Part shown: one piece after another, positions 7,790 to 17,163 of the stretch | Position numbering within the stretch: the first letter of the stretch is position 1 | How the letters are laid out: each line of letters opens with the position of its first letter | DNA from: Pontitalea aquivivens | GTDB lineage: Bacteria > Pseudomonadota > Alphaproteobacteria > Rhodobacterales > Rhodobacteraceae | DNA: 64,000 nt | Assembly (NCBI RefSeq): GCF_046507575.1 | Contig: NZ_JBKFEY010000004.1 | Coordinates: 127,092 to 191,091 of the forward strand | Direction: 5' to 3' | Program-made: the position numbers and the translations under genes | The notes under the pieces: model-generated | Seen by the model: the letters and a program-made list of their open reading frames with translations, nothing else | Database searches by the model: none | Told to the model about the DNA's origin: nothing

Positions 7790-9952
7790 TCAGCCTTCGA
7801 TCGCTTTGGCGAAGGCTGAACGGTACAGCGTGCGCAGCACGGCCAGCGGTGCGCTGTCCCCACCCAGCGTGACCGTGTCGCCGCCGAACTGGCCTGCCAG
7901 CGCCACCGGAACACCGGCCGCCTTGGCGGCAGCGGTCAGCGCGGCAAGGTCAGAGGCGGCAACCGCCACAAGGTAGCGGGCCTGATCCTCGCCAAAGAGG
8001 AAACCGGTGTCGCCGGCGTCCAGCGTGATGCCGATACCCGCCGCCTCGGCCATTTCGAACGCGGCCAGCGCCAGCCCGCCGTCGGACAGGTCGCTGGCGG
8101 CCTTCACCAGCTTGCGGTTGGCGCGCAGGAATTCGCCGTTGCGCCGTTCCGTCGCCAGATCCACGGGGGGGGCGTCGCCCTCTTCGATGCCGAAGGCTTC
8201 ACAGGCCAGGGCCGACTGGCCCAGATGACCACGGGTTTCGCCGATCACGACGGCCAGATCGCCCGCGCCGGGGGGGCCTGCGATCAGCTGATCCAGCGTG
8301 GCGAGCAGGCCCACGGCGCCGATGGTGGGCGTGGGCAGGATGCCCTTGCCGTCGGTTTCATTGTAAAGTGACACGTTGCCCGACACGATCGGGAAGTCGA
8401 GTGCGCGGCAGGCCTCGCCAATGCCCTTGATGGCGCCGACGAACTGGCCCATGATTTCCGGCTTTTCGGGATTGCCGAAGTTCAGGTTGTCGGTTGCGGC
8501 CAGCGGCGTCGCGCCGACTGCGGTCAGGTTGCGCCAGGCTTCGGCCACGGCCTGCTTGCCGCCTTCAAAGGGGTTGGCGCGCACATAGCGCGGGGTGACG
8601 TCGCTGGTGAAGGCCAGCGCCTTTTCGGTGCCATGCACGCGGACCACGCCGGCGCCCAGACCGGGACGGCGTACGGTGTCGGCGCCAACCTGCGTGTCAT
8701 ATTGTTCCCAGACCCAACCCTTGTGGGCGTAGTTGGGCGAACCGATCAGTGCCTTCAGCGCCGCGATCGGCGTGATCGCAGGCAGGCCGGGGAAGGGTTT
8801 GGCGGCGGGCGTTTCCACCCAGGGCCGGTCATATTCCGGTGCGCTGGAGGACAGTTTCGACAGCGGCAGATCGGCCTTTACCTCATTGCCATGCAGGATC
8901 AGGAAGCGGTCCTCGGCGATGGTTTCGCCGACGATGGCGAAATCGAGATCCCATTTTTCAAAGATCGCCCGCGCCTCGGCCTCTTTTTCGGGCTTCAGCA
9001 CCATGAGCATGCGTTCCTGCGATTCGGACAGCATCATCTCATAGGCGGTCATGTTCTTTTCGCGCTGCGGCACGGCATCCAGTTGCAGCTTGATGCCAAG
9101 GCCGCCCTTGTCACCCATTTCCACCGCCGAGCAGGTCAGGCCCGCGGCGCCCATGTCCTGGATCGAGATCACCGAATCCGAGGCCATCAGTTCAAGGCAG
9201 GCTTCCAGCAGGCATTTTTCGGTGAAGGGGTCGCCGACCTGCACGGTGGGGCGCTTTTCCTCGATCGTGTCGTCGAATTCGGCGCTGGCCATGGTGGCGC
9301 CGCCGACGCCGTCGCGGCCGGTCTTGGCACCCAGATAGACCACCGGCATGCCCACGCCCGAGGCGGCGGAATAAAAGATCTTGTCGGCATCGGCCAGGCC
9401 CGCGGCAAAGGCGTTCACAAGGCAGTTGCCGTTATAGGCGGCGTGGAAGCGTACCTCGCCACCCACGTTCGGCACGCCAAAGGCATTGCCATAGGCGCCG
9501 ATGCCTTCGACCACGCCCTTGACCAGATGCGCGGTTTTCGGATGCGAAGGCAGGCCGAAGCTGAGCGCGTCCATCGCCGCGATCGGGCGCGCGCCCATGG
9601 TGAAGACGTCGCGCAGGATGCCGCCCACGCCCGTGGCCGCGCCCTGATGCGGCTCGATATAGCTGGGGTGGTTGTGGCTTTCCATCTTGAAGACCACGGC
9701 CTGCCCGTCGCCGATGTCGACGACGCCTGCATTTTCGCCCGGGCCGCAGATCACCTGCGGGCCGGTGGTGTGCAGCGTGCGCAGCCATTTCTTCGAGGAT
9801 TTATAGGAACAATGTTCGTTCCACATCGCCGAGAAGATGCCGAGTTCCGTGAAGCTCGGCTGGCGGCCGATGATGTCCAGGATGCGATCGTATTCGTCGG
9901 GCTTGAGCCCGTGCGCGGCGATCAGGTCGGGGTTGATCTTCGGCTCTTCCAT
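7790..9952 (-). CDS. purL: PurL, phosphoribosylformylglycinamidine synthase subunit II
   Basis: A 720-residue small-type PurL, which uses glutamine-derived ammonia from PurQ to convert FGAR to FGAM in purine synthesis. Characteristic segments include MWNEHCSYKSSKK near the N-terminus, MESHNHPS with GAATGVGGI, the ALSDLSDGG-type phosphate-binding loops, and PIVSGNVSLYNET in the second half. The ATG at 9952 is preceded by GAGGAGG. An in-frame extension of about 70 codons upstream runs through a hairpin terminator and is noncoding. purQ and purS are not nearby. Confidence 0.96.
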   Translation of the reverse strand: MEEPKINPDLIAAHGLKPDEYDRILDIIGRQPSFTELGIFSAMWNEHCSYKSSKKWLRTLHTTGPQVICGPGENAGVVDIGDGQAVVFKMESHNHPSYIEPHQGAATGVGGILRDVFTMGARPIAAMDALSFGLPSHPKTAHLVKGVVEGIGAYGNAFGVPNVGGEVRFHAAYNGNCLVNAFAAGLADADKIFYSAASGVGMPVVYLGAKTGRDGVGGATMASAEFDDTIEEKRPTVQVGDPFTEKCLLEACLELMASDSVISIQDMGAAGLTCSAVEMGDKGGLGIKLQLDAVPQREKNMTAYEMMLSESQERMLMVLKPEKEAEARAIFEKWDLDFAIVGETIAEDRFLILHGNEVKADLPLSKLSSSAPEYDRPWVETPAAKPFPGLPAITPIAALKALIGSPNYAHKGWVWEQYDTQVGADTVRRPGLGAGVVRVHGTEKALAFTSDVTPRYVRANPFEGGKQAVAEAWRNLTAVGATPLAATDNLNFGNPEKPEIMGQFVGAIKGIGEACRALDFPIVSGNVSLYNETDGKGILPTPTIGAVGLLATLDQLIAGPPGAGDLAVVIGETRGHLGQSALACEAFGIEEGDAPPVDLATERRNGEFLRANRKLVKAASDLSDGGLALAAFEMAEAAGIGITLDAGDTGFLFGEDQARYLVAVAASDLAALTAAAKAAGVPVALAGQFGGDTVTLGGDSAPLAVLRTLYRSAFAKAIEG

Positions 9953-10047
9953 CGGGGCCTCCTCGTGCAGATGCCGCCTCTTAGAACAGGGGGGGCTTTC
10001 GGGAAAGGCCGATTTGGTGCGAAAAGCGTGGAATTCTGGCGCAGGGC

Positions 10048-10075
10048 AAAAAAAAGGCCGAGACAAAGCTCGGCC
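10048..10075 (-). terminator. Rho-independent terminator upstream of purL
   Basis: On the minus strand GGCCGAG pairs with CTCGGCC around a six-base loop, followed directly by eight T residues. It lies 96 bases before the purL start, so it ends either a short independent transcript or an attenuated purL leader. Confidence 0.85.
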
Positions 10076-10150
10076 ATAGTCCAACAGGGAGGTAGAAGGT
10101 GATGAGAGTTTCCTCAGGTCATCGCCTTCGAAGCACGATTTATGGGCAGT
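10048..10150 (-). ncRNA. Candidate small RNA or purL leader attenuator
   Basis: Read on the minus strand, the segment upstream of the terminator has the layout of an Hfq-type sRNA. A hairpin pairs GATGA with TCATC and is capped by GAG-GAAA-CTC (a GNRA tetraloop, with a CCT bulge). A pyrimidine-rich single-stranded stretch containing CTACCTCCCT follows, then the terminator with its T8 tail. CTACCTCCC is complementary to a Shine-Dalgarno sequence. The 5' end is unknown and placed approximately. A transcription-attenuation leader for purL is the alternative. Confidence 0.5.
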
Positions 10151-10221
10151 GTGCGAACCATTCAAGGGAAATCTTGCTGCAGATGCATCATGGCCGCTAT
10201 GCGTTGCGGTAATGCCTCACC

Positions 10222-11130
10222 TCAATCCTGGGTTGCGTCGACAATCTGGGCGCGGCGATAGTTCAGGATTTCTTCCTGCACGAAGTCGCGGAATGCCGCG
10301 ACCCGGCGCGATTGGCGCAGCTCTTCCGGGTAGGCCAGGTAGACCGGCACCTCGACCGATTCCACATCGGGCAGGACGCGTTCCAGATTGGGAAAATCCA
10401 CGGTCAGGTAATCAGGCAGGACGCCGATGCCGATGTTGTTCAGCACGCCTTGCAGCACGCCAAAGTAATTGTTCACCATCAGCGTTGAATGCACCTCGAA
10501 GCTGAGCAGCTTTTGCACCAGCGAGGCGCCTGCCTGAATCTGCGGCGTGGTTGGGCTTTGGCAGATCAGGCGGTGCCGGGCGATGTCGTGCAGGGTTTTC
10601 GGGCGTTCATTCATCGCCAGATATTCGGCGGTGGCATAAAGCCGCATGCGGATGGTCAAAAGCCGTTTGCGGATCAGATCGGCCTGGCTGGGCTCTTTCA
10701 TCCGGATGGCGACGTCCGCCTCGCGCATGGGCAGGTCCAGCACGCGTTCTTCCAGCATCAGGTCGATCTTCAGGTCGGGGTAGCGTTCGTAAAGCTTGGT
10801 CAGCCGCGGCACCAGCCACAGTGTGCCAAAGCCGGTGGTGGTGGTCACCTTCAGTTCGCCATACACCTCTTCCTCGCTGTCGCGGATGCGTGCGGCGGCG
10901 GTGTCAAGCTTGCGTGCCATGGTCGAGGTGGCATCGAACAGCAATTCGCCCTGTTCGGTCAGAATCAGGCCGCGCGCATGGCGGTGAAACAGCGTCGTGC
11001 CAAGGCTTTCCTCCAGCGCGCGGATCTGGCGGCTGACGGCCGATTGGGACAGGTGCAGCGCATCGCCCGCATGGGTCAGCGACCCCGCGTCCGCCACCGC
11101 ATGAAAGATTCTCAGTTTGTCCCAATCCAT
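10222..11130 (-). CDS. LysR-family transcriptional regulator
   Basis: A 302-residue LysR regulator. The N-terminal winged helix-turn-helix is clear (FHAVADAGSLTHAG, LSQSAVSRQIRALE), followed by a periplasmic-binding-protein-like effector domain. The chosen start MDWDKL is the usual LysR beginning; upstream in-frame ATGs at 11157 and 11172 would add 9 to 14 unlikely residues. It is divergent from the indolepyruvate oxidoreductase gene, and a palindrome with an embedded T-N11-A motif sits in the shared promoter. It therefore probably controls that gene, by inference. Effector unknown. Confidence 0.9.
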   Translation of the reverse strand: MDWDKLRIFHAVADAGSLTHAGDALHLSQSAVSRQIRALEESLGTTLFHRHARGLILTEQGELLFDATSTMARKLDTAAARIRDSEEEVYGELKVTTTTGFGTLWLVPRLTKLYERYPDLKIDLMLEERVLDLPMREADVAIRMKEPSQADLIRKRLLTIRMRLYATAEYLAMNERPKTLHDIARHRLICQSPTTPQIQAGASLVQKLLSFEVHSTLMVNNYFGVLQGVLNNIGIGVLPDYLTVDFPNLERVLPDVESVEVPVYLAYPEELRQSRRVAAFRDFVQEEILNYRRAQIVDATQD

Positions 11131-11227
11131 TTCCGCCGCCTTCCCGAATATCAGCATATTGTCGCGCACCATCGCATATATTGCCCTGAAGCCGATAACA
11201 AAGATGTGGCAACGGAAATTTCCCTTT

Positions 11228-11250
11228 GTAGGTCAATATTTTTGACCTAC
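11228..11250. promoter_or_regulatory. 9-bp palindrome in the divergent LysR/IOR promoter
   Basis: Perfect arms GTAGGTCAA and TTGACCTAC flank a five-base spacer TATTT. The centre contains TCAA..TTGA, which fits the T-N11-A LysR box. It ends 32 bases before the oxidoreductase start and lies about 100 bases from the LysR start, so it is well placed to act as the operator. Confidence 0.6.
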
Positions 11251-11282
11251 CATTGGGAAGGCCTAGTTCGGATAGGGGGGGA

Positions 11283-14200
11283 ATGATGGGCAGGCAGGAT
11301 ATTTCTCTGGCCGACCGTTTCGACCTTGCGAAAAGCCCGGTGTTGCTGAACGGCACCCAGGCGCTGGTGCGGCTGGTGCTGGCGCAGGCCGCGCGTGACC
11401 GGGTGGCGGGGTGGAACACGGCGGGCTATGTCACCGGCTACCGCGGCAGCCCGCTGGGCGCGGTCGATCTGCAGATGGCGCGTGCGAAGCAAGAGCTTTC
11501 GGCAGCCAATGTGCTGTTTCAGCCCGGCCTGAACGAGGATCTGGCCGCCACCGCGATCTGGGGCAGTCAGCAGGCCGAACTGCGCGGCGAGGGGAAATAC
11601 GACGGCGTCTTCGCGCTCTGGTATGGCAAGGGGCCGGGGGTGGATCGGTCGGGCGACGTGATGCGCCATGCCAATATGGCGGGCACCTCGGCCAGGGGCG
11701 GGGTGATCATGGCGATGGGCGATGACCATACCGGCGAAAGCTCGACCGTGCTGCATCAGTCGGACTGGGCGATGGTCGATGCCTACATGCCGGTGCTGTC
11801 GCCTGCCGGCGTGCAGGAGATTCTGGATTTCGGCCATTACGGCTATGCGCTCAGCCGGTTCGCCGGGGTCTGGGTGGGCCTGAAGACGATGAAGGACACG
11901 GTCGAGGCCACGGCGGTGGTCGATGGCGATCCGTTCCGCATGCAGTTCGTGACGCCCGATTTCAAGATGCCACCCGGGGGGGTGAATATCCGGCTGGGCG
12001 ACACGCCGGTCGCGCAGGAAGCGCGGATGATCGACCACAAACGCTTTGCCGCCGAGGCATTCGCCCGCGCCAATCGTATCGACCGGCGCGTGCATGGCCG
12101 GGCGGGCGCCAGGATCGGCTTTGTCGCGGCGGGCAAGAACTGGCTGGATCTGGTCCATGCGCTGGCGCTGCTGGGCATCGACGGCCCCGAAGCCGAGCGG
12201 CTGGGCCTGACGACCTGGAAGGTCGGGCAGACCTTTCCGATGGATATGAAAAGCTTTTCCGAATGGGCCGAAGGCCTGGAAATGATCGTGGTCGTCGAGG
12301 AAAAGCGCAAGCTGATCGAGGTGCAGGTCAAGGAAGCGATCTTTGACAACCGGCGTGGCCGGCGCGTGCTGGGCTGGCGCCATGACCAGACGGGGGAAGA
12401 ATTGTTCCCCACCCGCTATGCGCTGGACCCGGTGATGATTGCCGAAAAGATCGGCAAGATCCTGATCGAGGAAGGCCGCGGAACCGAACATGTCAAGGCG
12501 GGCCTGGCCCGCATTGCCGATGCGCGCCGCGCCGACAATGCGCCCGAGATTGCCACGCGTACGCCCTGGTTCTGTTCGGGGTGCCCGCACAACAGTTCCA
12601 CCAGGGTGCCCGAGGGCAGCCGCGCCTATGCCGGGATCGGCTGCCACTATATGGTGCAATGGATGGGCCGTGACACGCAGGGCTTTACCCACATGGGGGG
12701 CGAGGGTGCGAACTGGATCGGCGAGGCGCCGTTTTCCAGCCGCAAGCATGTGTTCCAGAACCTGGGCGATGGCACCTACAATCATTCGGGCAGTCTGGCG
12801 ATCCGGGCGGCTTTGGCGGCGGGCACCAACATCACCTACAAGATCCTGTTCAACGACGCCGTGGCGATGACCGGCGGGCAGCAGAACGAGGGCGGGCTGA
12901 CCGCGCCGCAGATCGTGCGTGAGATCCAGGCGATGGGGGTAAAGCCGATCGTCGTGGTCTATGACGAAAAGGAACAGATCGACCCCGGCGCCTTCCCGGC
13001 CGATGTTGAAAAGGTCGAACGCGCGGGGCTGATGCCGGTGCAGGACCGTCTTGCCAAGACACCGGGCGTGTCCGCCATCGTCTATGTACAGACCTGTGCC
13101 GCCGAAAAGCGCCGCCGCCGCAAGCGCGGCGCCTTCCCCGACCCGGATCGCCGCGTGTTCATCAACACCGATGTCTGCGAAGGCTGCGGCGATTGCGGGG
13201 TGCAGTCGAACTGCGTCTCGATCGTGCCGGTGGAAACCGAACTGGGCACGAAACGCGCCATCGACCAATCCAGCTGCAACAAGGATTTTTCCTGTCTCAG
13301 GGGTTTTTGCCCGTCTTTCGTGACGCTGCGGGGGGCGCAGGTGAAAAAGGCCGCGACCGCCGATTTCACCCTGCCCGATCTGCCGGAACCTGCGCTGCCC
13401 GTCATTTCCGGCACCCATAACGTGGTGATCACCGGGGTCGGCGGCACCGGCGTGGTGACGGTGGGGGCGGTGCTGGCGATGGCCGCGCATATCGACGGCA
13501 AGGGCGCAGGCATGATGGAAATGGCGGGCCTGGCGCAAAAGGGCGGCGCGGTCCACATCCATCTGCGGCTGGCCAATCGCCCCGACGATATCAGTGCGAT
13601 CCGTGTGGCCGTGGGCGAGGCCGATTGCGTGATCGGCGGCGATCTGGTGGTGACGGCGGGGGCCCGGACGCTGGGGCTGATGACCACGGGACGCACCGGC
13701 GCGGTGGTCAATGCGCATGAAATCGTCACCGGCGAATTCACCCGCAACCGCGATTTCCATCTGCCGGCCGGCCAGCTGCGGCTTGGGCTGCAGGCCCGGC
13801 TGGGGGATCGGCTTGCGTTTTTCGACGCCACCGAACTGACCCGCAGGGTGCTGGGCGATTCGATCTATTCCAACATGGCGGTGCTGGGCGCGGCCTGGCA
13901 GCAGGGCTATGTGCCGTTGTCGCGCGCGGCGATCCTGCGGGCGATCGAGCTGAACGGCACCGGGGTGGCGGCGAACAGCCGTGCCTTCGATCTGGGCCGC
14001 TGGGCCGTGGCGATGCCCGAGGCCGCCGCCCGCCTGATCGCGCCCGAGGCGGATCGGCCCAAGGCGGACCCGGTGGCGTTTCGTGCCGCGCATCTGGCGC
14101 AATATCAGGATACGGCGCTGGCCGATCGGTTCCGCGCGCTGGTCGCCCGTGCGCCCGAAGACCTGCGCGACGCCGTGGCCAGGGGCTATCACAAGCTTTT

Positions 14201-14681
14201 GGCCTACAAGGATGAATATGAAGTCGCGCGGCTGCATCTGCAGACAGCGGACAAGGCGCGGGCGGAATTTGGCGGCGATTTTCGCATGACCTTCCACCTG
14301 GCCCCGCCGATCCTGGGCGGCACGGGGCCCGACGGGCGACCGAAAAAGCGGGAATTCGGGTCCTGGATGGTGCCGGTGTTCCGGCTTCTGGCGCGGATGA
14401 AGGGGCTGCGGGGCACCGCCTTCGATCCCTTTGGCGGCAGTGCGGAACGGCGTACCGAACGCGCGCTGATCGCGCAATATGAGGCCGACCTGGCCGAGAT
14501 CCTGCCTGCCGTCACCCCGGCCACGATGGGTATCGCCCGCGAGCTGGCCGAACTGCCGCTGGCGATCCGGGGTTTTGGCCCGGTCAAGGACGCGGCGGTC
14601 GAAAAGGCGGCGGCGCGGCGGGCAGAACTGCTGGCCGCGTTCCGGGCCGGGGGCGCCCCCGATCGCATGGCGGCCGAGTAA
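11283..14681 (+). CDS. Indolepyruvate ferredoxin oxidoreductase, fused alpha/beta
   Basis: This 1132-residue protein fuses both IOR halves. It has an N-terminal pyrimidine-binding region (GYVTGYRGSPLGAVD), a thiamine-diphosphate domain with CSGCPHNSS (around residue 431), and cysteine clusters CEGCGDCG and CNKDFSCLRGFC (about 632-680) likely to bind iron-sulfur. A C-terminal gamma-type oxidoreductase domain (VVITGVGGTGVVTVGAVLA) completes it. Such fusions in aerobic proteobacteria are assigned to oxidative decarboxylation of aryl-pyruvates from aromatic amino acids. Two adjacent ATGs (11283, 11286) follow a G-rich ribosome site; either may start. Likely regulated by the divergent LysR gene. 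Confidence 0.9.
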   Translation: MMGRQDISLADRFDLAKSPVLLNGTQALVRLVLAQAARDRVAGWNTAGYVTGYRGSPLGAVDLQMARAKQELSAANVLFQPGLNEDLAATAIWGSQQAELRGEGKYDGVFALWYGKGPGVDRSGDVMRHANMAGTSARGGVIMAMGDDHTGESSTVLHQSDWAMVDAYMPVLSPAGVQEILDFGHYGYALSRFAGVWVGLKTMKDTVEATAVVDGDPFRMQFVTPDFKMPPGGVNIRLGDTPVAQEARMIDHKRFAAEAFARANRIDRRVHGRAGARIGFVAAGKNWLDLVHALALLGIDGPEAERLGLTTWKVGQTFPMDMKSFSEWAEGLEMIVVVEEKRKLIEVQVKEAIFDNRRGRRVLGWRHDQTGEELFPTRYALDPVMIAEKIGKILIEEGRGTEHVKAGLARIADARRADNAPEIATRTPWFCSGCPHNSSTRVPEGSRAYAGIGCHYMVQWMGRDTQGFTHMGGEGANWIGEAPFSSRKHVFQNLGDGTYNHSGSLAIRAALAAGTNITYKILFNDAVAMTGGQQNEGGLTAPQIVREIQAMGVKPIVVVYDEKEQIDPGAFPADVEKVERAGLMPVQDRLAKTPGVSAIVYVQTCAAEKRRRRKRGAFPDPDRRVFINTDVCEGCGDCGVQSNCVSIVPVETELGTKRAIDQSSCNKDFSCLRGFCPSFVTLRGAQVKKAATADFTLPDLPEPALPVISGTHNVVITGVGGTGVVTVGAVLAMAAHIDGKGAGMMEMAGLAQKGGAVHIHLRLANRPDDISAIRVAVGEADCVIGGDLVVTAGARTLGLMTTGRTGAVVNAHEIVTGEFTRNRDFHLPAGQLRLGLQARLGDRLAFFDATELTRRVLGDSIYSNMAVLGAAWQQGYVPLSRAAILRAIELNGTGVAANSRAFDLGRWAVAMPEAAARLIAPEADRPKADPVAFRAAHLAQYQDTALADRFRALVARAPEDLRDAVARGYHKLLAYKDEYEVARLHLQTADKARAEFGGDFRMTFHLAPPILGGTGPDGRPKKREFGSWMVPVFRLLARMKGLRGTAFDPFGGSAERRTERALIAQYEADLAEILPAVTPATMGIARELAELPLAIRGFGPVKDAAVEKAAARRAELLAAFRAGGAPDRMAAE

Positions 14682-14778
14682 GAATCGGGCGTTTATTTCC
14701 GCCGCAATGCAGCTTATGAGAAAGCGACCCGGTCGCAGCCGCGTGCCGGGCGCACCCTGAAAAACGCAGGAGACAGGC

Positions 14779-15591
14779 ATGGCGGTTGGGGTTTTCGATT
14801 CGGGCCTTGGCGGGCTGACGGTCTATGAGGCCGTGGCAAAGCGGCTGCCCGACGTCGCCTTTGTCTATTACGGCGACAATGCCCATGCGCCCTATGGTGT
14901 GCGCGATGCCGAGGACATCTATCAGCTGACCTGCCGGGGGGTGGAACGGCTTTGGGCCGAGGGCTGCGATCTGGTGATCCTGGCGTGCAACACGGCGTCC
15001 GCCGCGGCGCTGAAGCGGATGCAGGAAAGCTGGGTGCCCCGCGACAAGCGCGTTCTGGGCGTCTTCGTTCCGCTGATCGAGGCGCTGACCGAACGCCAGT
15101 GGGGCGACAATTCCCCCCCGCGCGAGGTGGCGGTCAAGCATGTGGCGCTGTTCGCCACCCCCGCCACCGTGGCAAGCCGCGCGTTTCAACGCGAACTGGC
15201 CTATCGCGCCATCGGGGTGGATGTCGAGGCACAGCCCTGTGGCGGCGTGGTCGATGCCATCGAGTCGGGCGATGAAATTCTGGCCGAGGCGCTGGTGCGC
15301 AGCCATGTCGAGGCGCTGAAGCGCCGGATGCCCCACCCTGAGGCCGCGATCCTGGGGTGCACGCATTACCCCTTGATGCAAAAGGCTTTTCAAGAGGCGC
15401 TGGGGGCCGATGTCGCGGTCTATAGCCAGGCCAATCTGGTCGCGGAAAGTCTTGCAGACTATCTGACCCGGCATCCCGAATTCGCGGGGCCGGGCAAGGT
15501 GTCGAAATTCCTGACCACGGGGGATCCGGTCTCGGTGTCGTCCAAGGCGACGCAGTTCCTGCGCCACCCGATCAAGTTCGAAACCGCCTGA
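14779..15591 (+). CDS. murI: MurI, glutamate racemase
   Basis: A 270-residue racemase supplying D-glutamate for peptidoglycan. The family start GVFDSGLGGLTV with D7 is present, and the two catalytic cysteines are C70 in ACNTAS and C194 in GCTHYP. Length is normal. The ATG follows AGGAGAC. The argC gene begins 18 bases after its stop, so murI-argC-ccmE form a plus-strand run, probably one transcript. Confidence 0.96.
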   Translation: MAVGVFDSGLGGLTVYEAVAKRLPDVAFVYYGDNAHAPYGVRDAEDIYQLTCRGVERLWAEGCDLVILACNTASAAALKRMQESWVPRDKRVLGVFVPLIEALTERQWGDNSPPREVAVKHVALFATPATVASRAFQRELAYRAIGVDVEAQPCGGVVDAIESGDEILAEALVRSHVEALKRRMPHPEAAILGCTHYPLMQKAFQEALGADVAVYSQANLVAESLADYLTRHPEFAGPGKVSKFLTTGDPVSVSSKATQFLRHPIKFETA

Positions 15592-15609
15592 CACGGAAGG
15601 AGCCTTGCC

Positions 15610-16638
15610 ATGACCCAGACCATCGCCATCCTTGGCGCTTCGGGCTATACGGGGGCGGAACTTGTCCGCCTGATCGCGACCCACCCCACGATGCGCATCA
15701 CCGCGCTGTCGGGCGACCGCAAGGCGGGGATGAGCATGGGCGAGGTCTTCCCCCATCTGCGTCATCTGGACCTGCCCGATCTGGTGAAGATCGAGGATAT
15801 CGACTTTTCCGGCATCGACCTGGCCTTTTGCGCGCTGCCCCATGCTACAAGCCAGGCGGTGATCGCGGGCCTGCCGCGCGACCTGAAGGTTGTGGACCTG
15901 TCCGCCGACTTCCGTCTGCGTGATCCGGCGGATTATGAAAAATGGTATGGCAAGCCCCATGCGGCCGTCGATCTGCAGGCCGAGGCGGTCTATGGCCTGA
16001 CCGAATTCTATCGTGATGAGATTCGTGCCGCGCGTCTGGTGGCCGGCACCGGCTGCAATGCGGCGGCTGGTCAATATGCCATCCGCCCGCTGATCCAGGC
16101 CGGCGTGGTCGACCTTGACGAGATTGTGATTGACCTGAAGGCGGGCGTGTCCGGGGCGGGCCGCAGTCTCAGGGAAAACCTGCTGCATGCTGAATTGTCG
16201 GGTGGCACGCATCCCTATTCCGCCGGTGGCGCGCATCGCCACCTTGGCGAATTCGATCAGGAATTCAGCAAGTTGGCGGGCCGGCCGGTGCGTGTGCAAT
16301 TCACCCCCCACCTGATGCCCTTCAACCGGGGCATTCTGGCCACCGTCTATCTGCGCGGCGATGCGCAGCAGATTCACGCCGCCCTGGCCGAACGCTACGC
16401 CCCCGAGGTCTTTCTTGAGGTGCTACCTTTTGGCACACTCCCCTCGACACGGTCGATCGCCGGGTCCAATTTCGTGCATGTGGGCGTGATCGGTGATCGG
16501 CTGCCCGGGCGTGCCCTGGTTGTTGTCGCACTGGACAATCTGGCCAAGGGATCGTCGGGGCAGGCCTTGCAGAACGCCAACCTGATGCTTGGAAACGAGG
16601 AAACAGCCGGGCTTATGCTGGCGCCCGTCTTCCCGTAA
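15610..16638 (+). CDS. argC: ArgC, N-acetyl-gamma-glutamyl-phosphate reductase
   Basis: This 342-residue NADPH-dependent dehydrogenase works in arginine synthesis. It opens with the Rossmann motif GASGYTGAELVRL and carries the catalytic cysteine C149 in GTGCNAAAGQYA. DLSADFRLRD and HRHLGEFDQE are further ArgC landmarks. The start is preceded by AAGGAGC. It is the long (type 1) form. No other arginine genes are adjacent. Confidence 0.96.
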   Translation: MTQTIAILGASGYTGAELVRLIATHPTMRITALSGDRKAGMSMGEVFPHLRHLDLPDLVKIEDIDFSGIDLAFCALPHATSQAVIAGLPRDLKVVDLSADFRLRDPADYEKWYGKPHAAVDLQAEAVYGLTEFYRDEIRAARLVAGTGCNAAAGQYAIRPLIQAGVVDLDEIVIDLKAGVSGAGRSLRENLLHAELSGGTHPYSAGGAHRHLGEFDQEFSKLAGRPVRVQFTPHLMPFNRGILATVYLRGDAQQIHAALAERYAPEVFLEVLPFGTLPSTRSIAGSNFVHVGVIGDRLPGRALVVVALDNLAKGSSGQALQNANLMLGNEETAGLMLAPVFP

Positions 16639-16647
16639 GGAGTGACG

Positions 16648-17091
16648 ATGAAGAGCCTGAAGAAGAAACGCCGCATCCAGGTGCTTCTGGTCACAGCCCT
16701 GGCGCTGGTGGTCTCCACCGCGATGATTGGCTATGCGATGCGCGACGGGATCAATTTCTTCCGCTCGCCGATCCAGGTGGTCGAAGAGCCCCCGGCCGAG
16801 GGCGAGGTGTTCCGCCTTGGCGGTCTGGTCGAGGATGGCAGCCTGAAGCGCGGCGAAAGCGAAGTGATCACCTTCAACGTGACCGATGGCGCCGCAGTGA
16901 TCCCGGTGCGCTTTTCGGGCGTGCTGCCGGATCTGTTTTCGGAAAACCAGGGCATGATCGGCACCGGCCGGATGGAGGGCGAGGTCTTCGTCGCCAGCGA
17001 AATCCTGGCCAAGCACGACGAAACCTACATGCCCAAGGAAGTGATGGACGCGCTCAAGGAACAGGGCGTCTATCAGGACCCGAACAGCTGA
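16648..17091 (+). CDS. ccmE: CcmE, periplasmic haem chaperone
   Basis: A 147-residue membrane-anchored chaperone of cytochrome c maturation system I. After the basic N-terminus MKSLKKKRR comes a single signal-anchor helix (about 11-30), then a periplasmic OB-fold domain. The haem-attachment histidine is H123 in AKHDETYMP, with Y127 as the following axial tyrosine. The ATG at 16648 follows AAGGAG with 6-base spacing; a GTG two codons earlier is in frame but less well placed. Other ccm genes are absent here, as ccmE is commonly detached in this family. Confidence 0.94.
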   Translation: MKSLKKKRRIQVLLVTALALVVSTAMIGYAMRDGINFFRSPIQVVEEPPAEGEVFRLGGLVEDGSLKRGESEVITFNVTDGAAVIPVRFSGVLPDLFSENQGMIGTGRMEGEVFVASEILAKHDETYMPKEVMDALKEQGVYQDPNS

Positions 17092-17163
17092 TCGTTCGCT
17101 GCCCCAAGGCGGCCTTAACGGAACATGGCGGACAGTTCCCCTGGGAAACCTGGGGACACCGCC

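Noticed and set aside
9953..10165. N-terminal extension of PurL
   Set aside because: The in-frame extension passes through a T8 terminator hairpin, and a strong ribosome site lies directly before the internal ATG.
11247..14780. Very long open frame on the minus strand opposite the indolepyruvate oxidoreductase
   Set aside because: The plus-strand protein has clear catalytic motifs and a ribosome site. The minus frame is arginine/histidine-rich, without motifs, and is a GC-rich shadow.
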